DNA from: Lachnospiraceae bacterium Marseille-Q4251
GTDB lineage: Bacteria; Bacillota; Clostridia; Lachnospirales; Lachnospiraceae
Length of the DNA: 64,000 bases
Direction of reading: 5' to 3'
Assembly (NCBI GenBank): GCA_018223435.1
Contig: JAGTTO010000001.1
Location: 2,480,001 to 2,544,000 of the forward strand
Position numbers and translations under genes: made by a program. Below are positions 33,909-42,213 of the stretch, piece by piece. Under the pieces are notes generated by a model, which saw nothing but the letters and a program-made list of their open reading frames with translations, made no database searches and was not told where the DNA came from. Within the stretch, counting starts at the first letter, position 1, and the number at the start of each line of letters is the position of its first letter.

Positions 33909-33937
33909 TTGACAAATTGTGTTTGTATGGTAATAAT
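33909..33937 (+). promoter_or_regulatory. Sigma-A-type promoter of the dehydrogenase operon
   Basis: TTGACA (33909-33914), a 17-base spacer and AATAAT (33932-33937) lie 67 bases before the dehydrogenase start. The surrounding AT-rich bases could hold a ROK operator, but no clear palindrome is seen. Confidence 0.68.
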
Positions 33938-34004
33938 ATAATTGCTTTAATAAAACATTTTATAAAACATAAAATAAAACAACATAGAAAAGGAGGAAAC
34001 AATT

Positions 34005-35033
34005 ATGTTACAGCAGGTAATGACAAATCCAGGAGAAATTATTTTCAGAGAGGTTCCAGTTCCGGAGGTAAAGGAAAATCAGGTGTTGGTAAAGATTATG
34101 AATATTGGTGTTTGTGGATCAGATATTCATGTTTATCATGGAAAACATCCGTTTACAAAATATCCGGTAACACAGGGACATGAGGTTTCCGGTGAGATTA
34201 CAGAACTTGGAAAAAATGTCACAGAGTTTCATGTGGGACAGAAGGTGACGATAGAGCCTCAGGTATATTGTGGGCATTGCTATCCATGTCGTCATGGAAA
34301 GTATAATCTCTGTGAGGAATTAAAAGTAATGGGATTTCAGACGACAGGAACAGCATCTGAGTATTTTGCAGTGGATGCATCTAAAGTAACACCTATTCCA
34401 GAAGATATGTCCTATGAAGAAGGAGCTATGATCGAACCTCTTGCTGTGGCAGTTCATGGTGTAAAACAGATGGGTGATGTGGCTGGCATGAATATTGCAG
34501 TCCTTGGAGCAGGACCGATTGGAAATCTCGTGGCACAGGCAGCAAAAGGAATGGGGGCAGCGAAAGTGATGATCACAGATATCAGTGATCTTAGACTGGC
34601 AAAGGCAAAAGAATGTGGAATTGATGTGTGTGTGAATACCAAAAATAAAGACTTCAGTGCGGCAATGCTCGAAGCATTTGGACCGGACAAAGCGGATGTG
34701 ATCTACGACTGTGCCGGAAACAATATCACAATGGGACAGGCAATTAAATATGCAAGAAAAGGAAGCACGATTGTACTGGTGGCTGTTTTTGCAGGAATGG
34801 CAGAAGTAGATCTTGCGGTGGCAAATGACCACGAACTTGACATTAAGAGCACGATGATGTACCGCCATGATGATTACATAGATGGAATCAGATTGGTAAA
34901 TGAGGGCAAAGTTCATTTGAAACCGCTCATCTCAAAGACATTTGCTTTTAAAGATTATCTGAAGGCATACCAGTATATTGATGATAACCGCGAGACAACG
35001 ATGAAAGTAATTATCAACGTCAGTGAAAAGTAA
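34005..35033 (+). CDS. Zinc-dependent medium-chain alcohol/polyol dehydrogenase
   Basis: The 342-residue protein has the catalytic zinc site (Cys in NIGVCGSDIHVYHG, GHE in VTQGHEVSGEI), the structural zinc cysteines (CGHCYPCRHGKYNLC) and the NAD(P)-binding AVLGAGPIGNLVAQ (about 166). It belongs with sorbitol/threonine-type dehydrogenases and probably oxidises a sugar alcohol or reduces a ketose. AAAGGAGG lies ten bases before the ATG. It is the first gene of an operon with a VOC protein, a sugar symporter and a fructokinase remnant, under a likely ROK repressor, pointing to polyol or hexose use. Confidence 0.9.
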   Translation: MLQQVMTNPGEIIFREVPVPEVKENQVLVKIMNIGVCGSDIHVYHGKHPFTKYPVTQGHEVSGEITELGKNVTEFHVGQKVTIEPQVYCGHCYPCRHGKYNLCEELKVMGFQTTGTASEYFAVDASKVTPIPEDMSYEEGAMIEPLAVAVHGVKQMGDVAGMNIAVLGAGPIGNLVAQAAKGMGAAKVMITDISDLRLAKAKECGIDVCVNTKNKDFSAAMLEAFGPDKADVIYDCAGNNITMGQAIKYARKGSTIVLVAVFAGMAEVDLAVANDHELDIKSTMMYRHDDYIDGIRLVNEGKVHLKPLISKTFAFKDYLKAYQYIDDNRETTMKVIINVSEK

Positions 35034-35042
35034 GGAGTTCGT

Positions 35043-35435
35043 ATGGAAAATAAATATGGAATTGTCGGAGTTGCCCATGTCGGGCTTCCGACAAACGATT
35101 TACAGAAAACAGTTGAGTTTTATAAGGGTCTTGGATTTGAAGTGATTATGCAGTCTTATAATGAAAAAGCAGGGGAAAAAGTGGCATTTTTACAGATAAA
35201 AAATTACTGTATAGAGACTTTTGAAAATGGACAGGCGGCAATGTCAGACGGCGCATACCAACATGTTGCACTTGATGTGGAAGACATTGAAAGTATGTAT
35301 CAGAAAATCTGCAATGAAAAATACACAATTATTACAGACGGAATCGAAGAACTACCATTTTGGGAAAATGGTGTGAAGTTTTTTATGATTAAGGGACCAA
35401 ATGAGGAAAGAATAGAGTTCTGTCAGAAACTCTGA
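35043..35435 (+). CDS. VOC (glyoxalase/dioxygenase superfamily) protein
   Basis: The 130-residue protein has a VOC fold: VAHVGLPTNDLQKTVEFYKG as the first half and AYQHVALDVEDIESMYQKIC as the second. Candidate metal ligands are His12, His73 or so and Glu near the end (ERIEFCQ). Some sugar operons carry such proteins as epimerases or isomerases; the reaction here is unknown. It starts nine bases after the dehydrogenase stop, behind AAGGAG. Confidence 0.82.
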   Translation: MENKYGIVGVAHVGLPTNDLQKTVEFYKGLGFEVIMQSYNEKAGEKVAFLQIKNYCIETFENGQAAMSDGAYQHVALDVEDIESMYQKICNEKYTIITDGIEELPFWENGVKFFMIKGPNEERIEFCQKL

Positions 35436-35454
35436 TAAAAATAGGAAGGGACAT

Positions 35455-36819
35455 ATGGGAAGCGAAAACAAAAATGGAAAAGTACCGCTGATCAGTAAGA
35501 TTGCATATGGGTTTGGTGATGTTGGATGTAATTTCAGCTGGATGTTCGTCAGTAATTTTCTGATGATATTTTATACAGACGTGTTCGGAATCAGTATGGC
35601 GGCTGTGTCAGCACTTATGCTTTTTTCAAGATTCTGGGATGCAATCAATGATCCAATCGTCGGGGGACTTACGGATAAAACAAAATCGAGATGGGGACGG
35701 TACCGTCCATGGCTGTTAGTAGCGGCACCAATTACAGCGATTCTTCTTGTTATGACATTCTGGGCAAGACCCGACTGGCCGCAGAATGGAAAGATCATTT
35801 ATATGGTAATTACATATTGTCTGCTGGTTTTGGGGTATACCTGTGTGAATATTCCATATGGAACCTTGTGTGGTGCTATGACACAGGATATTGATGAACG
35901 TGCAAAAATAAATACATCCCGTTCGGTTGCAGCGATGATTGCGATTGGTGTGTTAAATATTATCACAGTTCCACTGCTCAGCAAATTTGGCAGTCATAGT
36001 GCAAAGACAGGATATCTGACGGTTGCGGTCATATATGGATGTATTTTTACAGCCTGTCATTTCTTCTGCTTTGCGAAGACGAAAGAGGCAGTGATTACTC
36101 CGGAAAAAGAAAAAATTTCTGTAAAGATACAGTTGAAAGCAGTCATGCAGAACAGGCCATATCTTCTTGCATTGGCAGGACAGATATTATTTGGATTTAC
36201 ATTGTATGGTAGAAACGCAGATATTCTGTATTACTTTACATATGTGGAAGGGAATGTCTCCTACTACACAACTTATTCGATGTGCATCATTATTCCTTCT
36301 ATCATCGGGGCAGCTTGTTTTCAACCATTATTCCGCAAGCTGAATAACAAAGGAAGAACAGCATCTCTCTTTGCTTTATTTACAGGAATTTCCATGTTGT
36401 CTATGTTTTTCTTCAATGCCAAAGAATCACCGGCTATTTTTTATGCATTATCTGGTCTCACACAGTTTTTTTTCTCTGGATTTAATACCGCAATCTATGC
36501 AATTATTCCAGACTGTGTGGAATATGGAGAGTGGAAAACCGGACTTAGAAATGACGGTTTTCAGTATGCATTTATTTCACTTGGAAATAAAATCGGAATG
36601 GCAGTTGGAACAGCACTTTTAGCAGGATTACTTGGAAAATATGGTTATATTGCAAATCAGACACAAAATGCAATTGTACTTTCAATTATGAAACATGCAT
36701 TTACGACGATTCCAGGTGTACTGTGGATTGTGACTGCGGTTGTATTATTTTTCTATCGGTTAAATAAAAAACGTTATAACGAGATTGTGGAGGAACTGAA
36801 AAATGGAAGAAAAAGTTGA
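35455..36819 (+). CDS. GPH-family (MelB-type) sugar:cation symporter
   Basis: The 454-residue protein has about 12 TM segments and the GPH signature: KIAYGFGDVGCNFSWMFVSN at the N-terminus, then FWDAINDPIVGGLTDKTKSR and WGRYRPWLL. The family imports glycosides, pentosides or hexuronides with Na+ or H+. GGAAGGG precedes ATG 35455. It overlaps the fructokinase remnant by 17 bases. The substrate is probably a free sugar or polyol handled by the neighbouring dehydrogenase. Confidence 0.92.
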   Translation: MGSENKNGKVPLISKIAYGFGDVGCNFSWMFVSNFLMIFYTDVFGISMAAVSALMLFSRFWDAINDPIVGGLTDKTKSRWGRYRPWLLVAAPITAILLVMTFWARPDWPQNGKIIYMVITYCLLVLGYTCVNIPYGTLCGAMTQDIDERAKINTSRSVAAMIAIGVLNIITVPLLSKFGSHSAKTGYLTVAVIYGCIFTACHFFCFAKTKEAVITPEKEKISVKIQLKAVMQNRPYLLALAGQILFGFTLYGRNADILYYFTYVEGNVSYYTTYSMCIIIPSIIGAACFQPLFRKLNNKGRTASLFALFTGISMLSMFFFNAKESPAIFYALSGLTQFFFSGFNTAIYAIIPDCVEYGEWKTGLRNDGFQYAFISLGNKIGMAVGTALLAGLLGKYGYIANQTQNAIVLSIMKHAFTTIPGVLWIVTAVVLFFYRLNKKRYNEIVEELKNGRKS

Positions 36820-36964
36820 TATCGTGGCATTGAGTGAATTGTTGATTGATTTTACGGAAGCAGGACACAGTCAGGATGGGAGGAAATTGTTCGAACAGAA
36901 TCCCGGCGGTGCTCCGGCAAATCTTCTAACCGTTGCAAGCCACTTTGGGTATTGTCAGCAGTGA
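36803..36964 (+). pseudogene. Fructokinase (PfkB family), truncated after 50 residues
   Basis: It begins MEEKVDIVALSELLIDFTEA and continues QNPGGAPANLLTVASHFGY, the classical N-terminus of PfkB-type fructokinases. After HFGY the sequence switches to an unrelated 38-bp segment and stops after three more codons, so about 270 residues including the catalytic Asp are lost. It is coupled to the symporter gene by overlap. The operon therefore lacks its kinase here, unless another locus supplies it. Confidence 0.88.
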
Positions 36965-36988
36965 TAGTTTCTATCTGGGCAAGTGCAT
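36951..36988. repeat. 38-bp duplicate of the STAND gene's TPR region
   Basis: This segment matches 25815-25852 at 37 of 38 bases. It is an orphan fragment fused to the broken fructokinase and marks a deletion junction. Confidence 0.85.
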
Positions 36989-37001
36989 ATTGAACGCAGA
37001 T

Positions 37002-37145
37002 AAGCATTCCCCCGCTTCAAGTGCGCGGAGCACTAAGCGGCGGGTGAGGGGAGATGCTTATGTCAGTGGGAGTTGAAAGCTCCCACTGATAGATCGCGAA
37101 GCGACTGCGTTCATGAGCAAGTAGCGAAGCGGATTGCGAACGTCC
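37002..37145. repeat. Structured dispersed repeat copy 2
   Basis: Two strong hairpins stand in a row. The first is long and nested (37002-37059: AAGCAT/ATGCTT outer, CCGCTT/AAGCGG middle, AGTGC/GCACT inner). The second is perfect (37064-37088: CAGTGGGAG/CTCCCACTG). Short GCGAAGCG-type repeats follow. Parts recur at 33691-33722 and 42111-42127. No coding frame. The rest of the 36965-37557 gap holds the structures listed below and nothing else I can identify. Confidence 0.6.
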
Positions 37146-37331
37146 GCTTTACATTGTTACAGAACCATATACAGATTTATGGCAAAGAACTATAAGCAGG
37201 TTGAGGATACAATTGTACTTATACCATTGATCAATGGATCGGCCGAGAAATTGGTGGTGTAAATGATTCTGTGTAAATCTTTCAGATGGATGATAGAATC
37301 GCAGATTTATAGAAAACAAATAGATCATGTG

Positions 37332-37369
37332 ACGGGCTGAATGGCATTATTTCTTGCTGTTCAGCCCGT
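37332..37369 (+). terminator. Hairpin, possible terminator relic
   Basis: A perfect 10-bp stem ACGGGCTGAA/TTCAGCCCGT (37332-37341 with 37360-37369) is followed by TGTTTGTG, a poor T-run. It may be the old 3' end of the truncated sugar operon. Confidence 0.5.
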
Positions 37370-37384
37370 TGTTTGTGTAATAGC

Positions 37385-37494
37385 CAGGATTCCATGATGT
37401 AGAATTGCGTGAGCTGCTTTGCAGCGGAGCAGCTCGTAGGCATCGGTTGGGGGAAAAAGACCTTTTGACCCCAACATCATTTCAAGGAATCCTG
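37385..37494. repeat. Three-way-junction structured element
   Basis: Outer stem CAGGATTCC (37385-37393) with GGAATCCTG (37486-37494), extended by ATGATGT/ACATCAT. It encloses hairpin GAGCTGCT/AGCAGCTC (37411-37418 with 37428-37435) and hairpin GTTGGGG/CCCCAAC (37446-37452 with 37469-37475). All stems are perfect. This could be a structured RNA or a non-autonomous mobile element; it does not code. Confidence 0.6.
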
Positions 37495-37557
37495 ACATCA
37501 TCAGATAGAAAACAACAAGTTTGTGACACACGAGATAAGAATCGTAGTTGTTTCAGA

Positions 37558-40215
37558 TCATACCTCCAGAACGACTGCCTGATATCCTTCCAGTGTAATC
37601 TCATTTTCATCTGTCTTAAGCTGCGGAAGATTGTTCAGCACGATATTTTTGATCTTTGACGGAAGCGTCAGGGTCTGCGGCTGTGTTTTGTAGTTGCCGA
37701 TCACGAGCAGCGTCTGGTCTGCGGATTTCCGGTAGTATGCCATGACACGGTCCTGATCCTCAAAGACAGGAAGCAGATCGCCGTATACGACAGTTTTGCT
37801 ATAAGCCGGATCCTTACGCAGCGCAAGCAGGCGGCGGTAGTACTGATAAACGGAATCCGGATCATTTTTCTGACTTTCCAGATTGATCTTTGTGTAATTG
37901 CGGTTTACCTTCAGCCATGGAGTGCCGGTTGTAAAACCTGCATTCGCGGAAGCATCCCACTGGAACGGAGTCCGGGCATTATCACGGCTGACACGGTTTA
38001 CCGCCTTCAGGGCAGCGTCTGGTGTCAGACCGGCATCTAAAGCTACCTGGTACTCGTCGAGTGTTGAAATATCGTCCACTTCGCTGATCGACTGGAATTC
38101 TACATTTTCCATACCGATCTCCTGGCCCTGATAGATAAACGGAAGGCCGCGGAGCATGACATTCATTGTGGCAAGCAGTTTTTGGGCGGTGAGAGTACAT
38201 TCACCCTCCGGGATATAGCGGGAAACGCCGCGCGGCTCATCATGATTTTCGATGATATTGGAGAGCATGCCGATATCGCCGATCTTTTTCTGGCTGGCGA
38301 AGCAACAGCTGCGGTAGTCATTCGGGGTGATTGGAGTCTGGTCATACCAGCCCTTCTCACTGCCGCCGAAGATGGCCTCATTGAAATCGAACATCGTTGA
38401 GAAATATCCGTTGTCACCGATGAAATCCGGAAGCTCCTCCGGTTTTTCATTAAAGACCTCGCCGGCAGTAAATGCACTGTGTGGAAGGAAAGTACGGTCA
38501 CGCATTTCTCCCAGAAATTCGCCGACACCGACTGCGTGCTTGAGCATTTCACCCGGGCTGCACATGCCGTCTGCACGGTTCGCCGGATAATCCCGCCACG
38601 GAAGCGCCTTTTTGATGTTGATGATCGCATCGATACGGAAGCCGGCAAGTCCCTTATCCAGCCACCAGTTGATCATTTTATAGATTTCCTCGCGCAGCTT
38701 CGGATTTTCCCAGTTCAGATCCGGTTGCTTTTTGTGGAACATGTGCAGATAGTATTTGTCCGGATGACCCGGGAGCGGTTCCCAGACACTGCCGCCGAAG
38801 TAAGAACGCCAGTTGCATGGCAGTTTTCCGTCCGGACAGTCTTCAATGTAAAAATATTTTCCGTACTCGCCATCCGGATCCTCGCAGGCTTTTTTGAACC
38901 ATTCGTGCTCATCGGAGCAGTGATTGACGACGAGATCCATTAGGATATACATATCGCGTTTTTTTGCTTCGGCGATCAGACGGTCCATGTCATCCATTGT
39001 GCCGAAGCGCGGGTCGATGTTGTAATAATCAGAAATATCATAGCCCTGATCTGCGAGCGGTGAGCAGTAGATTGGAGAGAGCCAGATAATGTCGATGCCG
39101 AGGTCTTTGAGGTAATCGAGTTTGCTGATAATGCCCGGAAGATCACCGATGCCGTCTCCGTTAGAATCACAGAAGCTTTTCGGGTAGATCTGATAGGCTG
39201 TTTTTGTGTGCCACCATTTTTTTTGCATAGTAAAATACCTTTCATTATTTAATGAGTGTTTATTTTCGGAAAAAGTTTCCTCTATATTTTGCCTGCGGAA
39301 CTGAAGAGGGGTAAATCCGGTCGCCTTTTTGAATTCCTTCATAAAATGCCCGAGATTATTGAACCCGCTTTCCAGACAGACCTCCGTGACCTGTAGTTCG
39401 GTCGTATGCAGTAATGTTGCCGCATGGCGGATACGGAAGTCGTTGATATAGGAAACGGGTGTTTTGCCGAGTGATTTTTTGAAAAAACGACAAAAGTACT
39501 GCTCATTCATTCCGGCAAGTGCAGCCAGTTCTCCAAGAGAAAGCGGATGCTGGTAGTTTTGGCGGATGTGACTGATCACAGTCTTAAGAAGTTCCACGCG
39601 CGGATTGCGTACCGGTTCATTTGAGGCAAGCTGAGCATGTTCTGCAAGAATTCCGAGAATATTCAAAAGCGCAGCCTTGATCCGCAATTGTGAAACAGGA
39701 TTTTCGGTTGTAAACTGGTCCAGACAGATCCGGTTTTCCCGAAAGAAGATCGAGCGGATCCGAAAAAATTCCTGTTGTATTTCCGAAAAAGCCGGGTGCT
39801 CAGGTCCGAGAAAAGACGGAAAGGAAAGCTTGTGTTCTGATAACGGAAGCAGAAACTGTTCCTGTGCCGGGTCTGGAGCGGCGAATGTGAGCAGATCGGG
39901 AGAGAAGACGACTGCCTGTTCCCGATACTGATCAGAATCAGAGGTAAGTGCATGCAGTTCTCCGCTGTTGATAAAACAAAAGCATGGGCTTTTGAGATGA
40001 GTCAGTGTCATATTGATATCAACCTGATAAGAGTCTTGCTCAAGATAGATGATCTCGATGGGTTCATGCCAGTGATGTTTGACCGTAAATGGAAAAACAG
40101 GCGGATTAGTCTCACGCACCGCCTGATAAAATGCACATGGAAAACGGAAGCTTCCATGCTGCCTTGCTTCTTTTAAGAAAGAAGGAAGCCGGTTATATGG
40201 CGTCTCTGTCTTCAT
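37558..40215 (-). CDS. AraC-type regulator fused in frame to a GH13 alpha-glucosidase
   Basis: One uninterrupted 885-codon frame. Residues 1-310 are a full AraC regulator: a cupin-like sensor (HHWHEPIEIIYLEQ) and two helix-turn-helix motifs (LSLGELAALAGMNEQYFCRF; VTEVCLESGFNNLGHFMKEF). Residues 330-885 are a GH13 alpha-glucosidase: DLVVNHCSDEH, nucleophile Asp in GFRIDAI, acid Glu in TAGEVF, and NIIENHDEPR. A 20-residue linker without stop joins them. Met330 (ATG 39228) has GAAAGG nine bases upstream, so the enzyme may also be made alone. It starts four bases inside the upstream GH13 gene. Confidence 0.9.
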   Translation of the reverse strand: MKTETPYNRLPSFLKEARQHGSFRFPCAFYQAVRETNPPVFPFTVKHHWHEPIEIIYLEQDSYQVDINMTLTHLKSPCFCFINSGELHALTSDSDQYREQAVVFSPDLLTFAAPDPAQEQFLLPLSEHKLSFPSFLGPEHPAFSEIQQEFFRIRSIFFRENRICLDQFTTENPVSQLRIKAALLNILGILAEHAQLASNEPVRNPRVELLKTVISHIRQNYQHPLSLGELAALAGMNEQYFCRFFKKSLGKTPVSYINDFRIRHAATLLHTTELQVTEVCLESGFNNLGHFMKEFKKATGFTPLQFRRQNIEETFSENKHSLNNERYFTMQKKWWHTKTAYQIYPKSFCDSNGDGIGDLPGIISKLDYLKDLGIDIIWLSPIYCSPLADQGYDISDYYNIDPRFGTMDDMDRLIAEAKKRDMYILMDLVVNHCSDEHEWFKKACEDPDGEYGKYFYIEDCPDGKLPCNWRSYFGGSVWEPLPGHPDKYYLHMFHKKQPDLNWENPKLREEIYKMINWWLDKGLAGFRIDAIINIKKALPWRDYPANRADGMCSPGEMLKHAVGVGEFLGEMRDRTFLPHSAFTAGEVFNEKPEELPDFIGDNGYFSTMFDFNEAIFGGSEKGWYDQTPITPNDYRSCCFASQKKIGDIGMLSNIIENHDEPRGVSRYIPEGECTLTAQKLLATMNVMLRGLPFIYQGQEIGMENVEFQSISEVDDISTLDEYQVALDAGLTPDAALKAVNRVSRDNARTPFQWDASANAGFTTGTPWLKVNRNYTKINLESQKNDPDSVYQYYRRLLALRKDPAYSKTVVYGDLLPVFEDQDRVMAYYRKSADQTLLVIGNYKTQPQTLTLPSKIKNIVLNNLPQLKTDENEITLEGYQAVVLEV

Positions 40216-41879
40216 TTATGAAGAATGACGCGTGCCTCGTACGGCTGCAGTTTTCCAGCTTTATGTCCTTTGTAATTGGAGATCAGCTCTTCGGCAGTCG
40301 GATCTTCGCAAAGAACACAGTCCTGTTCCTGATCGGTAAAGTTGCAGGCAACGGTCAGTACCTGTCCGTCAAGAATACGCTTGTAAGCATAGATGGTTTC
40401 GCTGTCCTCGAGAAGTCCCTGGAATTTTCCGTAAACGATGATCGGAAGCGTGTGGCGTAGACGGATCAGCTCCTGATAATAATGGAAAACAGAATCCGGA
40501 TCGGCGAGGGCGGCCTTGGCATTGATCTCTTTATAGTTCGGGTTTACGTTGATCCACGGGGTACCGTCTGTAAAGCCTGCATTTTTGGAATCGTCCCACT
40601 GCATCGGAGTACGGGCATTGTCACGGCTGATCTCTTTGAGATAACGCATCATATCCTCTGCTTTTACCAGTCCGTTGTCCACATACTGATGGAAAGCATT
40701 GATACTCTCAATGTCACGGTAGTCCTCCAGCTTGTCAAAGTAAACGTTTGTCATACCGAGCTCTTCGCCCTGGTAAATATAAGGTGTACCCTTGAGCATG
40801 TGCAGGCAGGTGGCGAGCATTTTTGCAGAAACAACGCGGTATTTTTCAGAGTCGTTTGCAAAACGAGAGACAGCACGCGGCTGATCGTGGTTATCGAGGA
40901 AAAGGCTGTTCCATGCCTTGCCTTCCAGCTCATACTGCCATTTGTTCATAATATGGCGGAAGTCAGCCAGCTTCGGTTTCTGATCCGTCCATTTCCCAAT
41001 CGGGCCTCTTACGAGATCCACATGCTCAAACTGGAATACCATTCCAAGCTCGGTTCCTTCATTGTTCGCATATTTCTGGGCTTCTTCGATGGTAACGCCG
41101 GCGGCCTCACCGACGGTGAGCAGATCGTAATGGGAGAGTACGCGACTGTTCATTTCCTGGAGAAATTCGTGGACACGCGGACCGTTGCATACATATGGGG
41201 AAAAATTGCCATATAATCCGTCTTCGACCGTTCCGTCCGGGAAGGACTGATCCTTGGAGATCATGCTGATGACATCCATGCGGAAGCCGTCAATTCCCTT
41301 CTCGCACCACCAGTTCATCATATCAAAGACTTCATCACGGACTTTCGGGTTTTCCCAGTTCAGATCAGGCTGTTTTTTGGAAAAGCAGTGCAGATAGTAC
41401 ATGCCGGTACGTTCGTCAAATTCCCATGCGGAACCGCCGAAGCAGGCACCCCAGTTGTTCGGCTCTTTTCCATTCTTCGGGTCTTTCCAGATGTAGTAAT
41501 CACGATAAGGGTTGTCTTTGGAACTGCGGCTTTCGATAAACCATGCATGCTCATCAGAGGTATGGTTAACGACAAGATCCATGACAATTTTGATATGATG
41601 ACGGTGTGCCTCTGCAAGCAGACGGTCGAAATCTTCCATAGTACCGAAATCATCCATGATATCACGGTAATCGGAAATATCGTAGCCGTTGTCATCGTTC
41701 GGTGATTTGTAAACTGGAGAAAGCCAGATCACATCGATCCCGAGCGTCTCCAGGTAATCAAGATGTGCGGTGATACCATTCAGATCACCAATGCCGTCAC
41801 CGTTGCTGTCCGCGAAGCTGCGCGGATAAATCTGATAAATAACGGCTTCTTTCCACCATGCTTTTTTTTCTTCTGCCAT
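40212..41879 (-). CDS. GH13 alpha-glucosidase (oligo-1,6-glucosidase-like)
   Basis: The 555-residue cytoplasmic-type enzyme has all GH13 regions: MDLVVNHTSDEHAWF, nucleophile in GFRMDVISM, acid Glu in LTVGEA, and FLDNHDQPRAVSR, followed by the ISRDNARTPMQWDDSKNAGF segment typical of GH13_31 oligo-1,6-glucosidase/sucrase-like enzymes. It cleaves alpha-glucosidic bonds in short oligosaccharides. ATG 41879 has AGGAGG upstream; a longer in-frame start at 41981 has none. It shares an operon with the AraC-GH13 fusion gene. The two enzymes are paralogous. Confidence 0.93.
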   Translation of the reverse strand: MAEEKKAWWKEAVIYQIYPRSFADSNGDGIGDLNGITAHLDYLETLGIDVIWLSPVYKSPNDDNGYDISDYRDIMDDFGTMEDFDRLLAEAHRHHIKIVMDLVVNHTSDEHAWFIESRSSKDNPYRDYYIWKDPKNGKEPNNWGACFGGSAWEFDERTGMYYLHCFSKKQPDLNWENPKVRDEVFDMMNWWCEKGIDGFRMDVISMISKDQSFPDGTVEDGLYGNFSPYVCNGPRVHEFLQEMNSRVLSHYDLLTVGEAAGVTIEEAQKYANNEGTELGMVFQFEHVDLVRGPIGKWTDQKPKLADFRHIMNKWQYELEGKAWNSLFLDNHDQPRAVSRFANDSEKYRVVSAKMLATCLHMLKGTPYIYQGEELGMTNVYFDKLEDYRDIESINAFHQYVDNGLVKAEDMMRYLKEISRDNARTPMQWDDSKNAGFTDGTPWINVNPNYKEINAKAALADPDSVFHYYQELIRLRHTLPIIVYGKFQGLLEDSETIYAYKRILDGQVLTVACNFTDQEQDCVLCEDPTAEELISNYKGHKAGKLQPYEARVILHK

Positions 41880-42171
41880 CGTTTTTTCCTCCTGTATGGT
41901 TGTTGTCATTTGAGCCGGAAAAGTGACCACAGGTAACACTATTCTGACTCTGAAATGTATTTTTTTCGGTTGATTTCGCAAAAAACTGACGGAATCATTT
42001 TGCTTTGTTATCTCCTACTATAACTGTGGCAGAGGAAAAAATCTACTGCTAATATGACAGAAACTTACGGTATTTTGACTTATTGAAAGCAGAATAAGAA
42101 TTTCGCCGCGTCAAGTGCGCGGAGCACGAATGTCCGCTTTATGATGAAGCAGCTGTCAGAAAAGTATCTGC
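41880..42171. promoter_or_regulatory. Leader region of the alpha-glucosidase operon with repeat copy 3
   Basis: This gap holds the promoter of the minus-strand glucosidase operon (AT-rich near 41990-42060; no clear -35/-10 assigned). It also carries a copy of the dispersed repeat core TCAAGTGCGCGGAGCAC at 42111-42127 plus TGTCCGCTTTA, as at 37018-37034 and 37142-37151. Binding sites for the AraC regulator are expected here but not identified. Confidence 0.4.
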
Positions 42172-42213
42172 AAAAAAAACACCCCACACCTCTCAGGCCT
42201 GAGAGGAAGGGGG
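42172..42213 (-). terminator. Terminator of the MATE gene
   Basis: On the minus strand, CCTCTCAG/CTGAGAGG (42189-42206) with outer CCCC/GGGG pairs is followed by a run of eight T. The stem overlaps the last codons of the MATE gene. Confidence 0.82.

Noticed and set aside
37405..37659. 84-codon frame in the 37-kb gap
   Set aside because: It runs through the structured element and into the antisense of the AraC-GH13 gene; no ribosome site or similarity.
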